Positions 7,658-15,019 are shown, counted from the first letter of the stretch. The stretch is DNA of 34,919 bases from Candidatus Omnitrophota bacterium (GCA_016934335.1 JAFGTC010000227.1:1-34919), one strand, 5' to 3'. Numbers and translations: made by a program. The notes: generated from the sequence alone by a model not told the origin.

Positions 7658-8507
7658 CCGATTCCCCTCCTTCCGATTCCGGTTCGCCGTTTGCAAGCTG
7701 ATTGCGCCGTTGTATGATCCAGCATAAACCGGTCATTCCAATTGCCGCGCCCAGTCCAATGGTTGGCACTTTGGCCAGCCATTTGTGCGTGTACAAGGGC
7801 AATGGATCGACCCCCAGCCTGTCTTTGAATCCCAAAAAGTCGAGTGGCGCCTCCGGCTTGGTAATATAGAGAACCGATGTTCCTCCCGCCTCGGTCTCCC
7901 CGTAGACGTGGTTCATGTAGCGGCCCGGGTGGTCTTGAATGCGGCGGTGCGCCTCTTCCAGCAGTTCTTCGCGCTCTCCGAAAATGGTGGCTTGTTCGGG
8001 GCAGGCTTCGGTGCAGGCCGGCTTCTCTCCATCCTGCAGGCGTTCAAAACATAACGAACATTTTTGGACGATGGGAAACGGCGTCCCCCATTCGTAACGG
8101 GGAATGCCGAAGGGGCATGCGTACATGCAGTAACGGCACCCGATGCATTTGTGAGATTCGTACACGACTGCGCCGGTCTCTTTATCTTTTCGGAAGGCGC
8201 CGACCGGACAGACGGAGACGCAGGTGGGATTGAGGCAATGGAGACATTGTTTGCGAACGAAAGCAGACTGCTCGAATTCTTTGACATTCTTATCGGTGAC
8301 GTTGGGAGGGTTGTCGTATTCTCGTCCGGGGACATAGACGCGGCCGTGATCGTACAGGACGACTGTCGTCCAGTTCATTTCGGAAAGATCGTCGCCTGCG
8401 TCTTGGCTGGGATGCGTGATTTCACCCTGGTTGTGGAGCGAATAACAAGCCTCCTTACATTTGTCGCATCCAATGCAGCGAGTGACGTCGGTTAGAATTC
8501 CTTTCAT
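7650..8507 (-). CDS. Four-cluster ferredoxin subunit with C-terminal membrane helix (DsrO/HmcB/HybA-like)
   Basis: 285 residues. Sixteen cysteines form four [4Fe-4S] motifs as in DsrO, HybA, NrfC and PsrB: CIGCDKCKEAC near residue 11, CLHCxxxxCVSVCP near 88, CIGCRYCMYACP near 121, and CSLC paired with CTEACP near 150-168. A hydrophobic helix near 248-266 (PTIGLGAAIGMTGLCWII) can anchor the C-terminus. Unlike DsrO or NrfC there is no Tat signal: the protein begins MKGILTDVTRC. The side of the membrane is therefore uncertain; it is either cytoplasmic or carried out with a partner, as FdnH is. Start and stop overlap the flanking genes (ATGA overlap with cytochrome b; 8-nt overlap with the NrfD gene), so translation is coupled. 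It probably wires the NrfD subunit to another redox module. Confidence 0.92.
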   Translation of the reverse strand: MKGILTDVTRCIGCDKCKEACYSLHNQGEITHPSQDAGDDLSEMNWTTVVLYDHGRVYVPGREYDNPPNVTDKNVKEFEQSAFVRKQCLHCLNPTCVSVCPVGAFRKDKETGAVVYESHKCIGCRYCMYACPFGIPRYEWGTPFPIVQKCSLCFERLQDGEKPACTEACPEQATIFGEREELLEEAHRRIQDHPGRYMNHVYGETEAGGTSVLYITKPEAPLDFLGFKDRLGVDPLPLYTHKWLAKVPTIGLGAAIGMTGLCWIIQRRNQLANGEPESEGGESDV

Positions 8508-9202
8508 GATTCAGTTCCTTTCGCCAGAGGGGATGTGTAAGTGTAGTCGCAGTCTGTGACCAGTTTTGAACCTAATTCCGCGCAAACGCGGCTGAAAGGA
8601 AAGAAGATGCAGTGGGATAATTTGGTGAACGGGATTGCAATCATGAGCGCTTCGGCGCTGAGAATATGAAGCAGCAGCATGAGGTTGTATGAAAAAGGAT
8701 TCCACGAAGCGCTCGCTGCGTATCCTGTCAGGAAAGGAAGTAGGATCATCACAAGAACGACTATATCTTCGGTCCGCGTGAAGGTTCGAACCAACCGTGA
8801 CGTTAGGCGAACGACCAGCAAGATCGAAACGCCTGCAATGGTGAGGATCGTCAGAACATCGGCGATCCCGTTTGGCAGGGCCGGCAATGTTATTCCCGTC
8901 GAAGCGGCCCACAGACTCACATGCTCGGCAAGAAAGAGAGGAACCAAAACAAGCCCGATATGAAACACATAAGATATGACCGTAAACACGTCCTGGCTGC
9001 GCCAGGCTTGATGAATGGGAAACAACCATATGGCGATGTCTCGAACGATCGCCTTCCGGTTCAGCGATCGATCCCTCGAACGCCTCCAGGCAATGACGGC
9101 CGGCCATAAAATCAACACAAACCGCCGGAAGAGCCCCGCAACAAGCAGTGCGAAAGCCAAACGGAACAACGGACCTTGCGTAAATTGTAAAATCTCTTCC
9201 AT
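8504..9202 (-). CDS. NarI/DsrM/HmcE-like dihaem cytochrome b subunit
   Basis: 232 residues from ATG 9202. An in-frame ATG at 9211 directly abuts the AAGGGG Shine-Dalgarno, so the second ATG, 9 nt on, is preferred. Five or six hydrophobic helices are visible. Histidines lie at positions expected for haem b ligands in the NarI family: PIHQAW, YVFHIGLV, EHVSLW, LLLHIL and KLSHCIF. Such subunits oxidise or reduce quinol and pass electrons through two b haems to or from a cytoplasmic partner, here the CCG protein encoded 23 nt upstream. The stop overlaps the ferredoxin start in an ATGA. NarI, DsrM, HmcE and TmcC are all related; the neighbouring CCG gene favours the DsrM/HmcE/TmcC group. Confidence 0.9.
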   Translation of the reverse strand: MEEILQFTQGPLFRLAFALLVAGLFRRFVLILWPAVIAWRRSRDRSLNRKAIVRDIAIWLFPIHQAWRSQDVFTVISYVFHIGLVLVPLFLAEHVSLWAASTGITLPALPNGIADVLTILTIAGVSILLVVRLTSRLVRTFTRTEDIVVLVMILLPFLTGYAASASWNPFSYNLMLLLHILSAEALMIAIPFTKLSHCIFFPFSRVCAELGSKLVTDCDYTYTSPLAKGTES

Positions 9203-9225
9203 CAGATTCATCCCCTTTAATCACT

Positions 9226-10605
9226 CTATGCGACGGCCGTTTCGATGTGCGAAGGCTTCTCTTCGGATAAGGCTTTCGCCATCAAATCGTGGATTCCCAC
9301 AACGCTGACGGGCAGTTTGTAATAATCCACCACTTCGCGCAGCATCTTTTTGCAGTTGGCGCAGGGCGCGCACACGATTTCCGCATTGGATTCGGCGATC
9401 TGTTTCGCTTTTACTTTGCCGGGAACTTCAAGCCGGAACTTCTCCTGGTCTTCGGTGATGACGATTCCGCCGCCGCCGCCGCAGCAGTAGTTGTATCGCC
9501 CGTTGGGGCGCATCTCGACGTATTCCATGCTGCACGCTTCCAAGATCTCTCGCTGCGGTTTGAAGATGCCGCATCCGCGGACGATATTGCATGGATCGTG
9601 GAGAACGATTCGTTCTGGATTCTTTTCGCGTTTCGGGGAAACGACTCCCTGCTGGATGGCCTCGGAGGTGACTTGCAGGATGCTTTTTACTTCGATGCCG
9701 CCGGCGTGCAAATGAGATTTCCAATATCCCAAAGCCGCGCGAGTGGCGTGACCGCATTCCCCGATAATGACCGTTTTTACCTTCAACCGCCGCGCTTCCT
9801 GGATGATCTTGTCGAGCACGGACATGAGAACGCGGTCGTCGTAAAAAAGTCCGTAATTGATGGCGTCGCAATACTCTGTGCTGACCGTCCAATCGACGCC
9901 CATACGGTCCAGCACCATGGAGATTCCCATCAGCGTTTCGGCTTCCATCATGTAGTCGCTGACGGGCGCGAGCATGAGATAATCTGCGTTTTGCTTGTCT
10001 CTGGGGATCGTGCATTTTACGCCATAGGTGTCATAAATATCCTCTTCGAGAAAATCAAGCGTATCGACGATGGCCGCTTTTGGAAATGCGCTGGTGTTCC
10101 CAATGCCGAAAATCTGCTCGAGGGTGCTTTTCCCCATGTTTTGAGGGACAAGACCCATCTCGCTGAGAACCTGACGCCCAAAACGCGCCACCAGCCGGTG
10201 GTCGATTCCCATCGGGCAGCTTTCCGTGCACCGCCGGCATAAGGTGCAGCGATACAGGCTTTCGATCAGGTCTTTTAAGTTGAACTGCTTTCGTTCTTCC
10301 ATCGTACTCGAGCGGTGGAGAATGGAGTTTCCGTTGCTTTCGGGAAGGAAGAATTCTCGATAGAGACGGATAATCTCTTCCGTCCGGAAATGCGGCGTAT
10401 CTTTGAAATCTCCGGTTTCCTGAAACACTTGACATTCGCGGGAGCATCGCAGGCAGCCCGTGCAGGTTTGCGAGTAGATGGAGAGAGGCAAACCATAATT
10501 GCTGTCGCACAACACCTTGTCCATTGCGCGAATGAATTCATCCAGCGTATCGTCTTCCACAGGCTTCATCAATCGCGGCCAGTATTCAACTTTTTCGCCC
10601 ATCAT
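9226..10605 (-). CDS. CCG-domain Fe-S protein (DsrK/HmcF/TmcB/HdrD-like)
   Basis: 459 residues. Two N-terminal [4Fe-4S] motifs are visible: C48-C51-C54-C58 (CTGCLRCSREC, not followed by Pro) and C120-C123-C126-C130 (CTLCRRCTESCP). The C-terminal half carries CCG domains. The first is degenerate (GECGHA near 285). The second is complete, with HDPCN near 340, NYCCGGGGG near 380 and CAPCANC near 423. In heterodisulfide reductase HdrD and in DsrK such motifs bind the special catalytic [4Fe-4S] cluster. DsrK-type proteins are cytoplasmic and bind the DsrM-type cytochrome b; their natural acceptor is a thiol/disulfide or DsrC trisulfide in sulfur metabolism. No DsrC gene is in the window. This is the first structural gene of the complex, 24 nt after the HTH gene. 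Confidence 0.93.
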   Translation of the reverse strand: MMGEKVEYWPRLMKPVEDDTLDEFIRAMDKVLCDSNYGLPLSIYSQTCTGCLRCSRECQVFQETGDFKDTPHFRTEEIIRLYREFFLPESNGNSILHRSSTMEERKQFNLKDLIESLYRCTLCRRCTESCPMGIDHRLVARFGRQVLSEMGLVPQNMGKSTLEQIFGIGNTSAFPKAAIVDTLDFLEEDIYDTYGVKCTIPRDKQNADYLMLAPVSDYMMEAETLMGISMVLDRMGVDWTVSTEYCDAINYGLFYDDRVLMSVLDKIIQEARRLKVKTVIIGECGHATRAALGYWKSHLHAGGIEVKSILQVTSEAIQQGVVSPKREKNPERIVLHDPCNIVRGCGIFKPQREILEACSMEYVEMRPNGRYNYCCGGGGGIVITEDQEKFRLEVPGKVKAKQIAESNAEIVCAPCANCKKMLREVVDYYKLPVSVVGIHDLMAKALSEEKPSHIETAVA

Positions 10606-10629
10606 ACGTCTTCCTTTTCATGAGAATGT

Positions 10630-11103
10630 TCATTCGATTTTCACGTGCGGCTTCATCTCGACTTCTTGCGTTTCCATATCGAGCGATTGAACGCTCTCCT
10701 GCATTTCGACTCCCGCCCACTTTTGAAAATATGCGCATTCATTACAGTTGGAACAAAGCCACTCCGCCTTGGGGATCAGGGATCGCAAATAAAAGCAATT
10801 GAAAGCCATGGATTGAAACACCGGACATCTTTCGCATTTTGAATCGGGCGTTGGCTTCCCGCATCCCGAATGCGATTCCCAACAGTAACAGCGGGTTTCC
10901 AATTCCTGATCCAGCAAATCCGTGCTCATCCCATGACGTCTCATGAAATGATGAAGATCGTCAACCAGAATCCGAAACTGGCCGCCGACCGTTCGCTGCG
11001 CCGGCAGGCAATCCGCCTTGATCCAATTCGCGATCGTATCGGATGACACGAAGCAATAACGGGCCGCCTGGCCGGTTGTTAATGCAAGAAGATTCTTGTC
11101 CAC
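10630..11103 (-). CDS. Cys-rich helix-turn-helix (excisionase/MerR-like) regulator
   Basis: 157 residues from a GTG at 11103 (AGG about 11 nt upstream). Residues 8-55 form a winged-helix fold of the excisionase/BldC type: LTTGQAARYCFVSSDTI, then IKADCLPAQRTVGGQFRI. The rest is a Cys-rich module with C72, C74 (in CWE), C81, C90, C93 (in CP-x-F), C103, C117, C120 and C123 followed by AYFQKW. The same order of motifs (CWE, C, CP-x-F, then C-x2-C and an aromatic-Lys end) occurs in the HAMP insert of the kinase at 4597-5967. It is the first gene behind the predicted sigma-54 promoter and lies 24 nt before the CCG gene, so it is likely an operon-encoded redox- or metal-responsive regulator. Target and ligand are unknown. 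Confidence 0.85.
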   Translation of the reverse strand: MDKNLLALTTGQAARYCFVSSDTIANWIKADCLPAQRTVGGQFRILVDDLHHFMRRHGMSTDLLDQELETRCYCWESHSGCGKPTPDSKCERCPVFQSMAFNCFYLRSLIPKAEWLCSNCNECAYFQKWAGVEMQESVQSLDMETQEVEMKPHVKIE

Positions 11104-11237
11104 TTCTCTTTACCTGTTCCTCAAACCATTGGTTTCTGTCGAATCCATTGTTTACCTTCTTTTTCGCTTTCTGCTTCTTTGGGGATTTTTTACGCTTTCC
11201 CTTGAATATCTGCTTTCGGCCTTTTCGGCGTTTCAAT

Positions 11238-11253
11238 AGCATCGCGCGTGCCA
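11238..11253 (-). promoter_or_regulatory. Sigma-54 (-24/-12) promoter of the redox operon
   Basis: On the minus strand TGGCACGCGCGATGCT reads as TGGCACG-N4-ATGCT. Against the RpoN consensus TGGCACG-N4-TTGCT it has one mismatch, and GG and GC are separated by exactly 10 bases. It lies about 135 nt upstream of the first gene of the operon (start 11103). The next gene upstream encodes a sigma-54 activator. Confidence 0.75.
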
Positions 11254-11326
11254 ATTGTTTATTGGAAAATTGGCGAGAATGGAAATCAAATAATGGTAAG
11301 AGGTTAATCAGGAGATTATGACAAAT

Positions 11327-11364
11327 TGCATCGCAAGATAGCATGAAAAATCTTGCAGAATGCA
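11327..11364. promoter_or_regulatory. Dyad repeat, candidate upstream activator site
   Basis: The left arm TGCAT-C-GCAAGAT (11327-11339) and the right arm ATCTTGC-AGA-ATGCA (11350-11364) are inverted copies with small interruptions. A third GCAAGAT lies at 11395-11401. The dyad centre is about 90-100 bp upstream of the -24 element, a normal distance for a sigma-54 enhancer site. An IHF-like sequence with one mismatch (AATCAA-N4-TGG, 11284-11296) lies between the dyad and the promoter. Confidence 0.55.
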
Positions 11365-11455
11365 CGATCAGGGGAGGTTATTCTCTTGTATAATGCAAGA
11401 TTCAATGGCTGGAATCCGAAGTTTCTATAATCCGGGAAAAGAGGTAAAAACGATC

Positions 11456-12790
11456 CTATGAATCGGATTCGGGTTCTTTCAGTTCGTATAGTTTGATTTT
11501 TCGCCAGAGGGTTGACGGATCAATATCCAACTCGGACGCCGTTTTTTGGCGGTTCCACTGGTTTCGGTTCAGAGCGTTGAATATATGATGCGCTTCGATC
11601 TCGGCCAACGTCGCGGAATGCATGTCTTCGTGAGTTTCGTGTTCGGAAAAGATTCGCGGCAGGTGATGCAGTTCGATTTGTCCTTCCTTGCATAGAATAA
11701 AAGCGTGTTCGATTGCATTTTCCAGTTCGCGGATGTTGCCGATCCATTCGTGGTGCATGAAGCGATTCAAGACGCAGGAACTGATCCCTGTAATTTCCTT
11801 CCCTTTCAGATGATTGAAACGGGTTATGAAATGTTCAGCGAGTAAAGGGATGTCTTCGAGGCGTTCGCGCAGAGGCGGAAGAGTCACTTCGATCACGTTG
11901 ATTCGATAATACAGGTCGGAGCGGAATAAATCTTCTTGAACGAGCGACAGCAGATTCTTGTTGGTTGCGGCGAGAACTCGCACGTCTGCATGGATCGAAT
12001 CCGTCCCCCCCAGAGGTTCATACCGTTTTTCTTGCAGCACGCGAAGCAGACGCACTTGGAGGGCGGGCGACATATCGCCGATTTCATCCAGAAACAATGT
12101 CCCTCCCTCGGCTAATGAAAAGCGCCCCACTTTTTTCTTTTTGGCGTCCGTAAAGGCGCCTTGTTCGTATCCGAATAATTCGGATTCCAACAGCGTGTCG
12201 GGAAGCGCGCCGCAGTTGAGAGAGATGAAAGGCTTGTCCTTGCGAGGGCTGAGTTGATGGATGGCCTTCGCCACAAGTTCTTTCCCCGTGCCGCTTTCTC
12301 CTTGGATTAAGCACGTCGAATCGCTTTCCGCTATTTGCGGCAGTAGAGCGGCGATCTCGCGCATCTTCACGTTGCTGCTGACGAGATCGCCGATTTGAAA
12401 CTCCTTGCGCAGTTCTTTGCGCAGCGCCTCTATGATCGATCGGTCGCGGAACGTCTCGACGCCGCCGATGATCTCGCCTTTTTCATTCATAAGCGTTGAT
12501 GTGCTGATGCAAACGGGAATGACTTTCCCGTTGCGGGTATGGATCGTCACGTGTTTGTTGACGATTGGCTTCCCCGTTAGGATCGATTCTTTGAGAGTGC
12601 AGTTCTGCCTGCAGATGTTGGCTTGGAAGATTTCACAACAAGGACGATAGAGAGCTTCTTCTTTCGAAATTCCCGTAATATGTTCGGCGGCGCTGTTGAA
12701 CCAGGTGATGCGGAAATCTTCATTGACCGTAAAAATGCCGTCGGCGGCGGAATCTAATATTTGTTGCATTAAAGAAGAGTGGTTTTTCAT
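11456..12790 (-). CDS. PAS-containing sigma-54-dependent activator (NtrC family)
   Basis: 444 residues. A PAS domain (about 5-115) carries a cysteine cluster, C51-C52, C60 and C64, followed by TLKESILTGK. The AAA+ domain (about 135-365) has Walker A GESGTGKE, a loop-1 motif GAFTDA instead of the common GAFTGA, Walker B GGTLFLDEIGDM, and the R-finger region DLFRSDLYYRINV. A Fis-type HTH closes the protein (about 400-438, NRQKTASELDIDPSTLWRKIK). Such proteins open sigma-54 promoters using ATP after a sensor-domain signal. There is no receiver domain, so control is probably direct through PAS. It lies directly upstream of the predicted sigma-54 promoter at 11238-11253, its likely target, and 122 nt downstream of the phosphatase gene. 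Confidence 0.95.
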   Translation of the reverse strand: MKNHSSLMQQILDSAADGIFTVNEDFRITWFNSAAEHITGISKEEALYRPCCEIFQANICRQNCTLKESILTGKPIVNKHVTIHTRNGKVIPVCISTSTLMNEKGEIIGGVETFRDRSIIEALRKELRKEFQIGDLVSSNVKMREIAALLPQIAESDSTCLIQGESGTGKELVAKAIHQLSPRKDKPFISLNCGALPDTLLESELFGYEQGAFTDAKKKKVGRFSLAEGGTLFLDEIGDMSPALQVRLLRVLQEKRYEPLGGTDSIHADVRVLAATNKNLLSLVQEDLFRSDLYYRINVIEVTLPPLRERLEDIPLLAEHFITRFNHLKGKEITGISSCVLNRFMHHEWIGNIRELENAIEHAFILCKEGQIELHHLPRIFSEHETHEDMHSATLAEIEAHHIFNALNRNQWNRQKTASELDIDPSTLWRKIKLYELKEPESDS

Positions 12791-12912
12791 GAAATCTTCC
12801 GAATGAATTATGGGGTTTTGCTTTGTCTTTAGTGTAACATCAGATTGGAAAGGAGCATCGGTGATTTACGGATTGTTTCTGAAGACGCCGGATGATCGCC
12901 GGTCCCCGGTCT

Positions 12913-14031
12913 CTAATCGCCGGTATAGTGAATTTCGATCATGGTGAGATCATCTTCCAAACGGATTTGATCGGAGTAATGGAGCAAGGCTTTTTCGACG
13001 GCCTCCAACGAAACCGCGGTTTGCGGATAATCCATGGATTGAAGCAGATCCACCAACCCATCCGTATCCAAAAGACAATGATCGGCGTCAAAGATTTCCA
13101 ATGCGCCGTCGGTGACAAAAAGAAGACGATCGCCTTTTTCAAGGTACAGATAGATGGACTCATACTTCGAATTTTCTTTCATCCCCAGCGCAAAGCCGGA
13201 GCAGCGTATTTCCCGGAAGCGCCCGCTTGGGCTGATATGCAGCGGGCAGGGATTTCCCGCGCTGACAAGAGTCAACCGGCGGGCGGCGAGGTCAATGTGG
13301 GCGTACATCGCCGTGGCGAAGGATTGATTGTCGCGAAAGAGCTTATACATGCGATTGTTGATGGTTTCTACGAATTGATCCGGGGATGAACAGAGATGTT
13401 TATACTCTTCATACAGCGATTTGAAATGCATCGTGTACAAAGCCGATGATATTCCATGCCCCTTTACGTCGGCCAGGAGAACGCCGTATCGATCCTGGTC
13501 GATCGGTTCGATGGCGTAGAAATCTCCTCCCACAAGATTATGGGGGATATAGTGGGTGCGAATGCGGATGCGCGGATCTTCGGGAACATCAAAAACAAGG
13601 GCTTGCCGCTGGATCTTTTGCGCGTGCTGCAGTTCTTTGAATAACTCGCTATAGTTCCGGAAGTTTTCGATGCCGCCTACGATCTCTCCCGCCTGATTTC
13701 GAATGGGCGCTACGCTCACTTGCACCGGGATGCGCGGCCCTTTTTTCGATTGCGCGAAAATCAGCAGAGGCGAAGCGCTGCTTTTTCCTGTGGCCATGGC
13801 GCGATGCAGGGGGCAGAATTCCTCTCCGCAAAGAGCGTGATTATCTTTATCCACATGGTTCAAGAGGTTGTCGCCGCATTTGCGGCCGACGACCTCATTG
13901 GCGCTCCAGCCTGTGATCGCTTCGGCGGAGCGGCTCCAATAGAGAATTCGCCTCTCGAGATCGGTGACATAAATCCCGTCGTTGATGGAGTCGAGCACTC
14001 TTTGGAAGGGAAAATCAGCTGAAAGAGACAT
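12913..14031 (-). CDS. PAS-SpoIIE/RsbU-type PP2C serine phosphatase
   Basis: 372 residues. A PAS domain (about 6-125) has cysteines C52, C68 and C73 (in CPLHRAMATGK), a pattern close to that in the neighbouring sigma-54 activator. A short linker helix (about 126-145) leads to the SpoIIE phosphatase domain (about 150-370), with metal-binding signatures LVGGDFY, LLADVKGHG, FVTDGALE and LEDDLTMIEI. Such enzymes dephosphorylate anti-sigma-factor antagonists in partner-switching systems. No STAS or anti-sigma kinase gene is in the window, so the target is unknown. It is the first gene of the minus-strand regulatory run and is divergent from the prepilin gene. Confidence 0.92.
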   Translation of the reverse strand: MSLSADFPFQRVLDSINDGIYVTDLERRILYWSRSAEAITGWSANEVVGRKCGDNLLNHVDKDNHALCGEEFCPLHRAMATGKSSASPLLIFAQSKKGPRIPVQVSVAPIRNQAGEIVGGIENFRNYSELFKELQHAQKIQRQALVFDVPEDPRIRIRTHYIPHNLVGGDFYAIEPIDQDRYGVLLADVKGHGISSALYTMHFKSLYEEYKHLCSSPDQFVETINNRMYKLFRDNQSFATAMYAHIDLAARRLTLVSAGNPCPLHISPSGRFREIRCSGFALGMKENSKYESIYLYLEKGDRLLFVTDGALEIFDADHCLLDTDGLVDLLQSMDYPQTAVSLEAVEKALLHYSDQIRLEDDLTMIEIHYTGD

Positions 14032-14191
14032 TTAGGCTTTGTCCTTCCGTTGAATAAGAATGGGATGTTATGCCATCATACAAGATAAATCTCTCTCTGT
14101 GTATTTATCTGATTCAATTCCAGGGAATTTGTTCGTAGATTAGCAGGCGGCTTTTAACCGGAATAGACATCACAGACGACACAGAATATGA

Positions 14192-14220
14192 TTGACGAAA
14201 GAGAATGTTTTGTGTAAAAA
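14192..14220 (+). promoter_or_regulatory. Putative sigma-70 promoter of the prepilin gene
   Basis: TTGACG (14192-14197) and TAAAAA (14215-14220) are separated by 17 bases; matches to consensus are 5/6 and 4/6. The expected transcript would have a leader of about 78 nt before the ATG at 14305. Confidence 0.45.
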
Positions 14221-14304
14221 TTGATTCGAAGGATCGGGTGTGTAATTTCATTTCAAACAAAGGAATCGATGAAATTTGTAGATTCGGAGATCGGAGAATA
14301 GGGC

Positions 14305-14973
14305 ATGATGCGCAATCATAGGGGATTTACGCTCATCGAACTGTTAATTGTCGTCGCCATTATCGGCATCTTGGCGGCCATCGCCGTCCCTAATTTTTTG
14401 AACGCTCGAACGCGCGCCAATCTGGCTCGGGGGTATTCGGACGTCAAAATGCTGTACGATCAGAACATGATCCGCAAATTGGACATGAATCTCTGGATGT
14501 TGGACGGCAACGACGAGGGAGCGCAAGGAACCGGAGATCCTGCAGATTGCACGCTCTCTAAATGGGGGGCGGCTCGTTGGGGGAAGACATGCGCGGAGGC
14601 GGGCGCTCCACCATGCTACGACGTCAATAACGACGGGCGCATTTACGCGCAGTTAACCACGCCGGTCAGTTACATTAGCTCCATACCGACCGAGCCCTTT
14701 GTGAAAGGCGTTTTTTATTGGTATGGAACCAGTCACTGCCCCAATGGCTCGCTGGGGGCTTATTGGGTGTTTGTTTCTTCGGGCACGGACCGCGATTTTG
14801 ACGATGTGGCGTGGACGATCGCCGCGGGCGCTTCGATTCCCTACATCGCTTCCAACGGTTTGATCTCCAACGGCGACATCTGGATCTCGCATCCCTTGAA
14901 AGATCAAAGCCAAGATTCCACCGCCCGCAGTTACAACGTATCGTTCGGACAATACGCGAACACCTTTTTCTAA
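14305..14973 (+). CDS. Type IV/II prepilin-like protein (pseudopilin)
   Basis: 222 residues. A class III prepilin leader of seven residues ends in G7, followed by F8-TLIE with Glu at +5 of the mature protein and a hydrophobic helix (IVVAIIGILAAIAVPNFL), so prepilin peptidase should cleave after Gly7. Behind the helix lies a large globular domain of about 180 residues with paired cysteines near 82, 95 and 102, several Asp-rich loops (GDPADC, DVNNDGR, SSGTDRDFDD), and strongly aromatic segments. DVNNDGR resembles a calcium-binding loop. It is larger than a typical GspG or PilA subunit. No secretion or pilus machinery gene is beside it, so it may be a specialised minor pilin or an exported protein displayed by a machine encoded elsewhere. 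The DUF218 gene follows after 46 nt. Confidence 0.9.
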   Translation: MMRNHRGFTLIELLIVVAIIGILAAIAVPNFLNARTRANLARGYSDVKMLYDQNMIRKLDMNLWMLDGNDEGAQGTGDPADCTLSKWGAARWGKTCAEAGAPPCYDVNNDGRIYAQLTTPVSYISSIPTEPFVKGVFYWYGTSHCPNGSLGAYWVFVSSGTDRDFDDVAWTIAAGASIPYIASNGLISNGDIWISHPLKDQSQDSTARSYNVSFGQYANTFF

Positions 14974-15019
14974 AGCGGTTTTCTAAACCGACTTCCTCAA
15001 CGAAGCAGAGTCAGTTGCC

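Larger units (their letters stand above)
11104..11455. other. 352-bp regulatory intergenic region
   Basis: The stretch separates the sigma-54 activator gene from the redox operon. It holds the dyad at 11327-11364, the TAATC-N4-GATTA repeat at 11305-11318, the sigma-54 element and a purine-rich leader. A Lys-rich frame crosses it but overlaps the HTH gene out of frame and is not credible as a gene. No terminator for the activator gene was recognised. Confidence 0.6.

Noticed and set aside
5984-8507. Uptake hydrogenase of the Hyb type
   Set aside because: HybA/HybB-like subunits are present but no large or small Ni-Fe subunit or maturation gene is found; the CCG and NarI-like partners point to the Dsr/Hmc group.
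9289-10242. 317-residue plus-strand open frame
   Set aside because: Antisense shadow of the CCG-domain gene; the runs of Ala in it come from the Gly-rich CCG motif on the other strand.
10961-11365. Lys-rich 134-residue minus-strand open frame crossing the regulatory region
   Set aside because: It overlaps the start of the HTH gene out of frame, has no recognisable domain, covers the dyad and the sigma-54 element, and its composition reflects a purine-rich leader.
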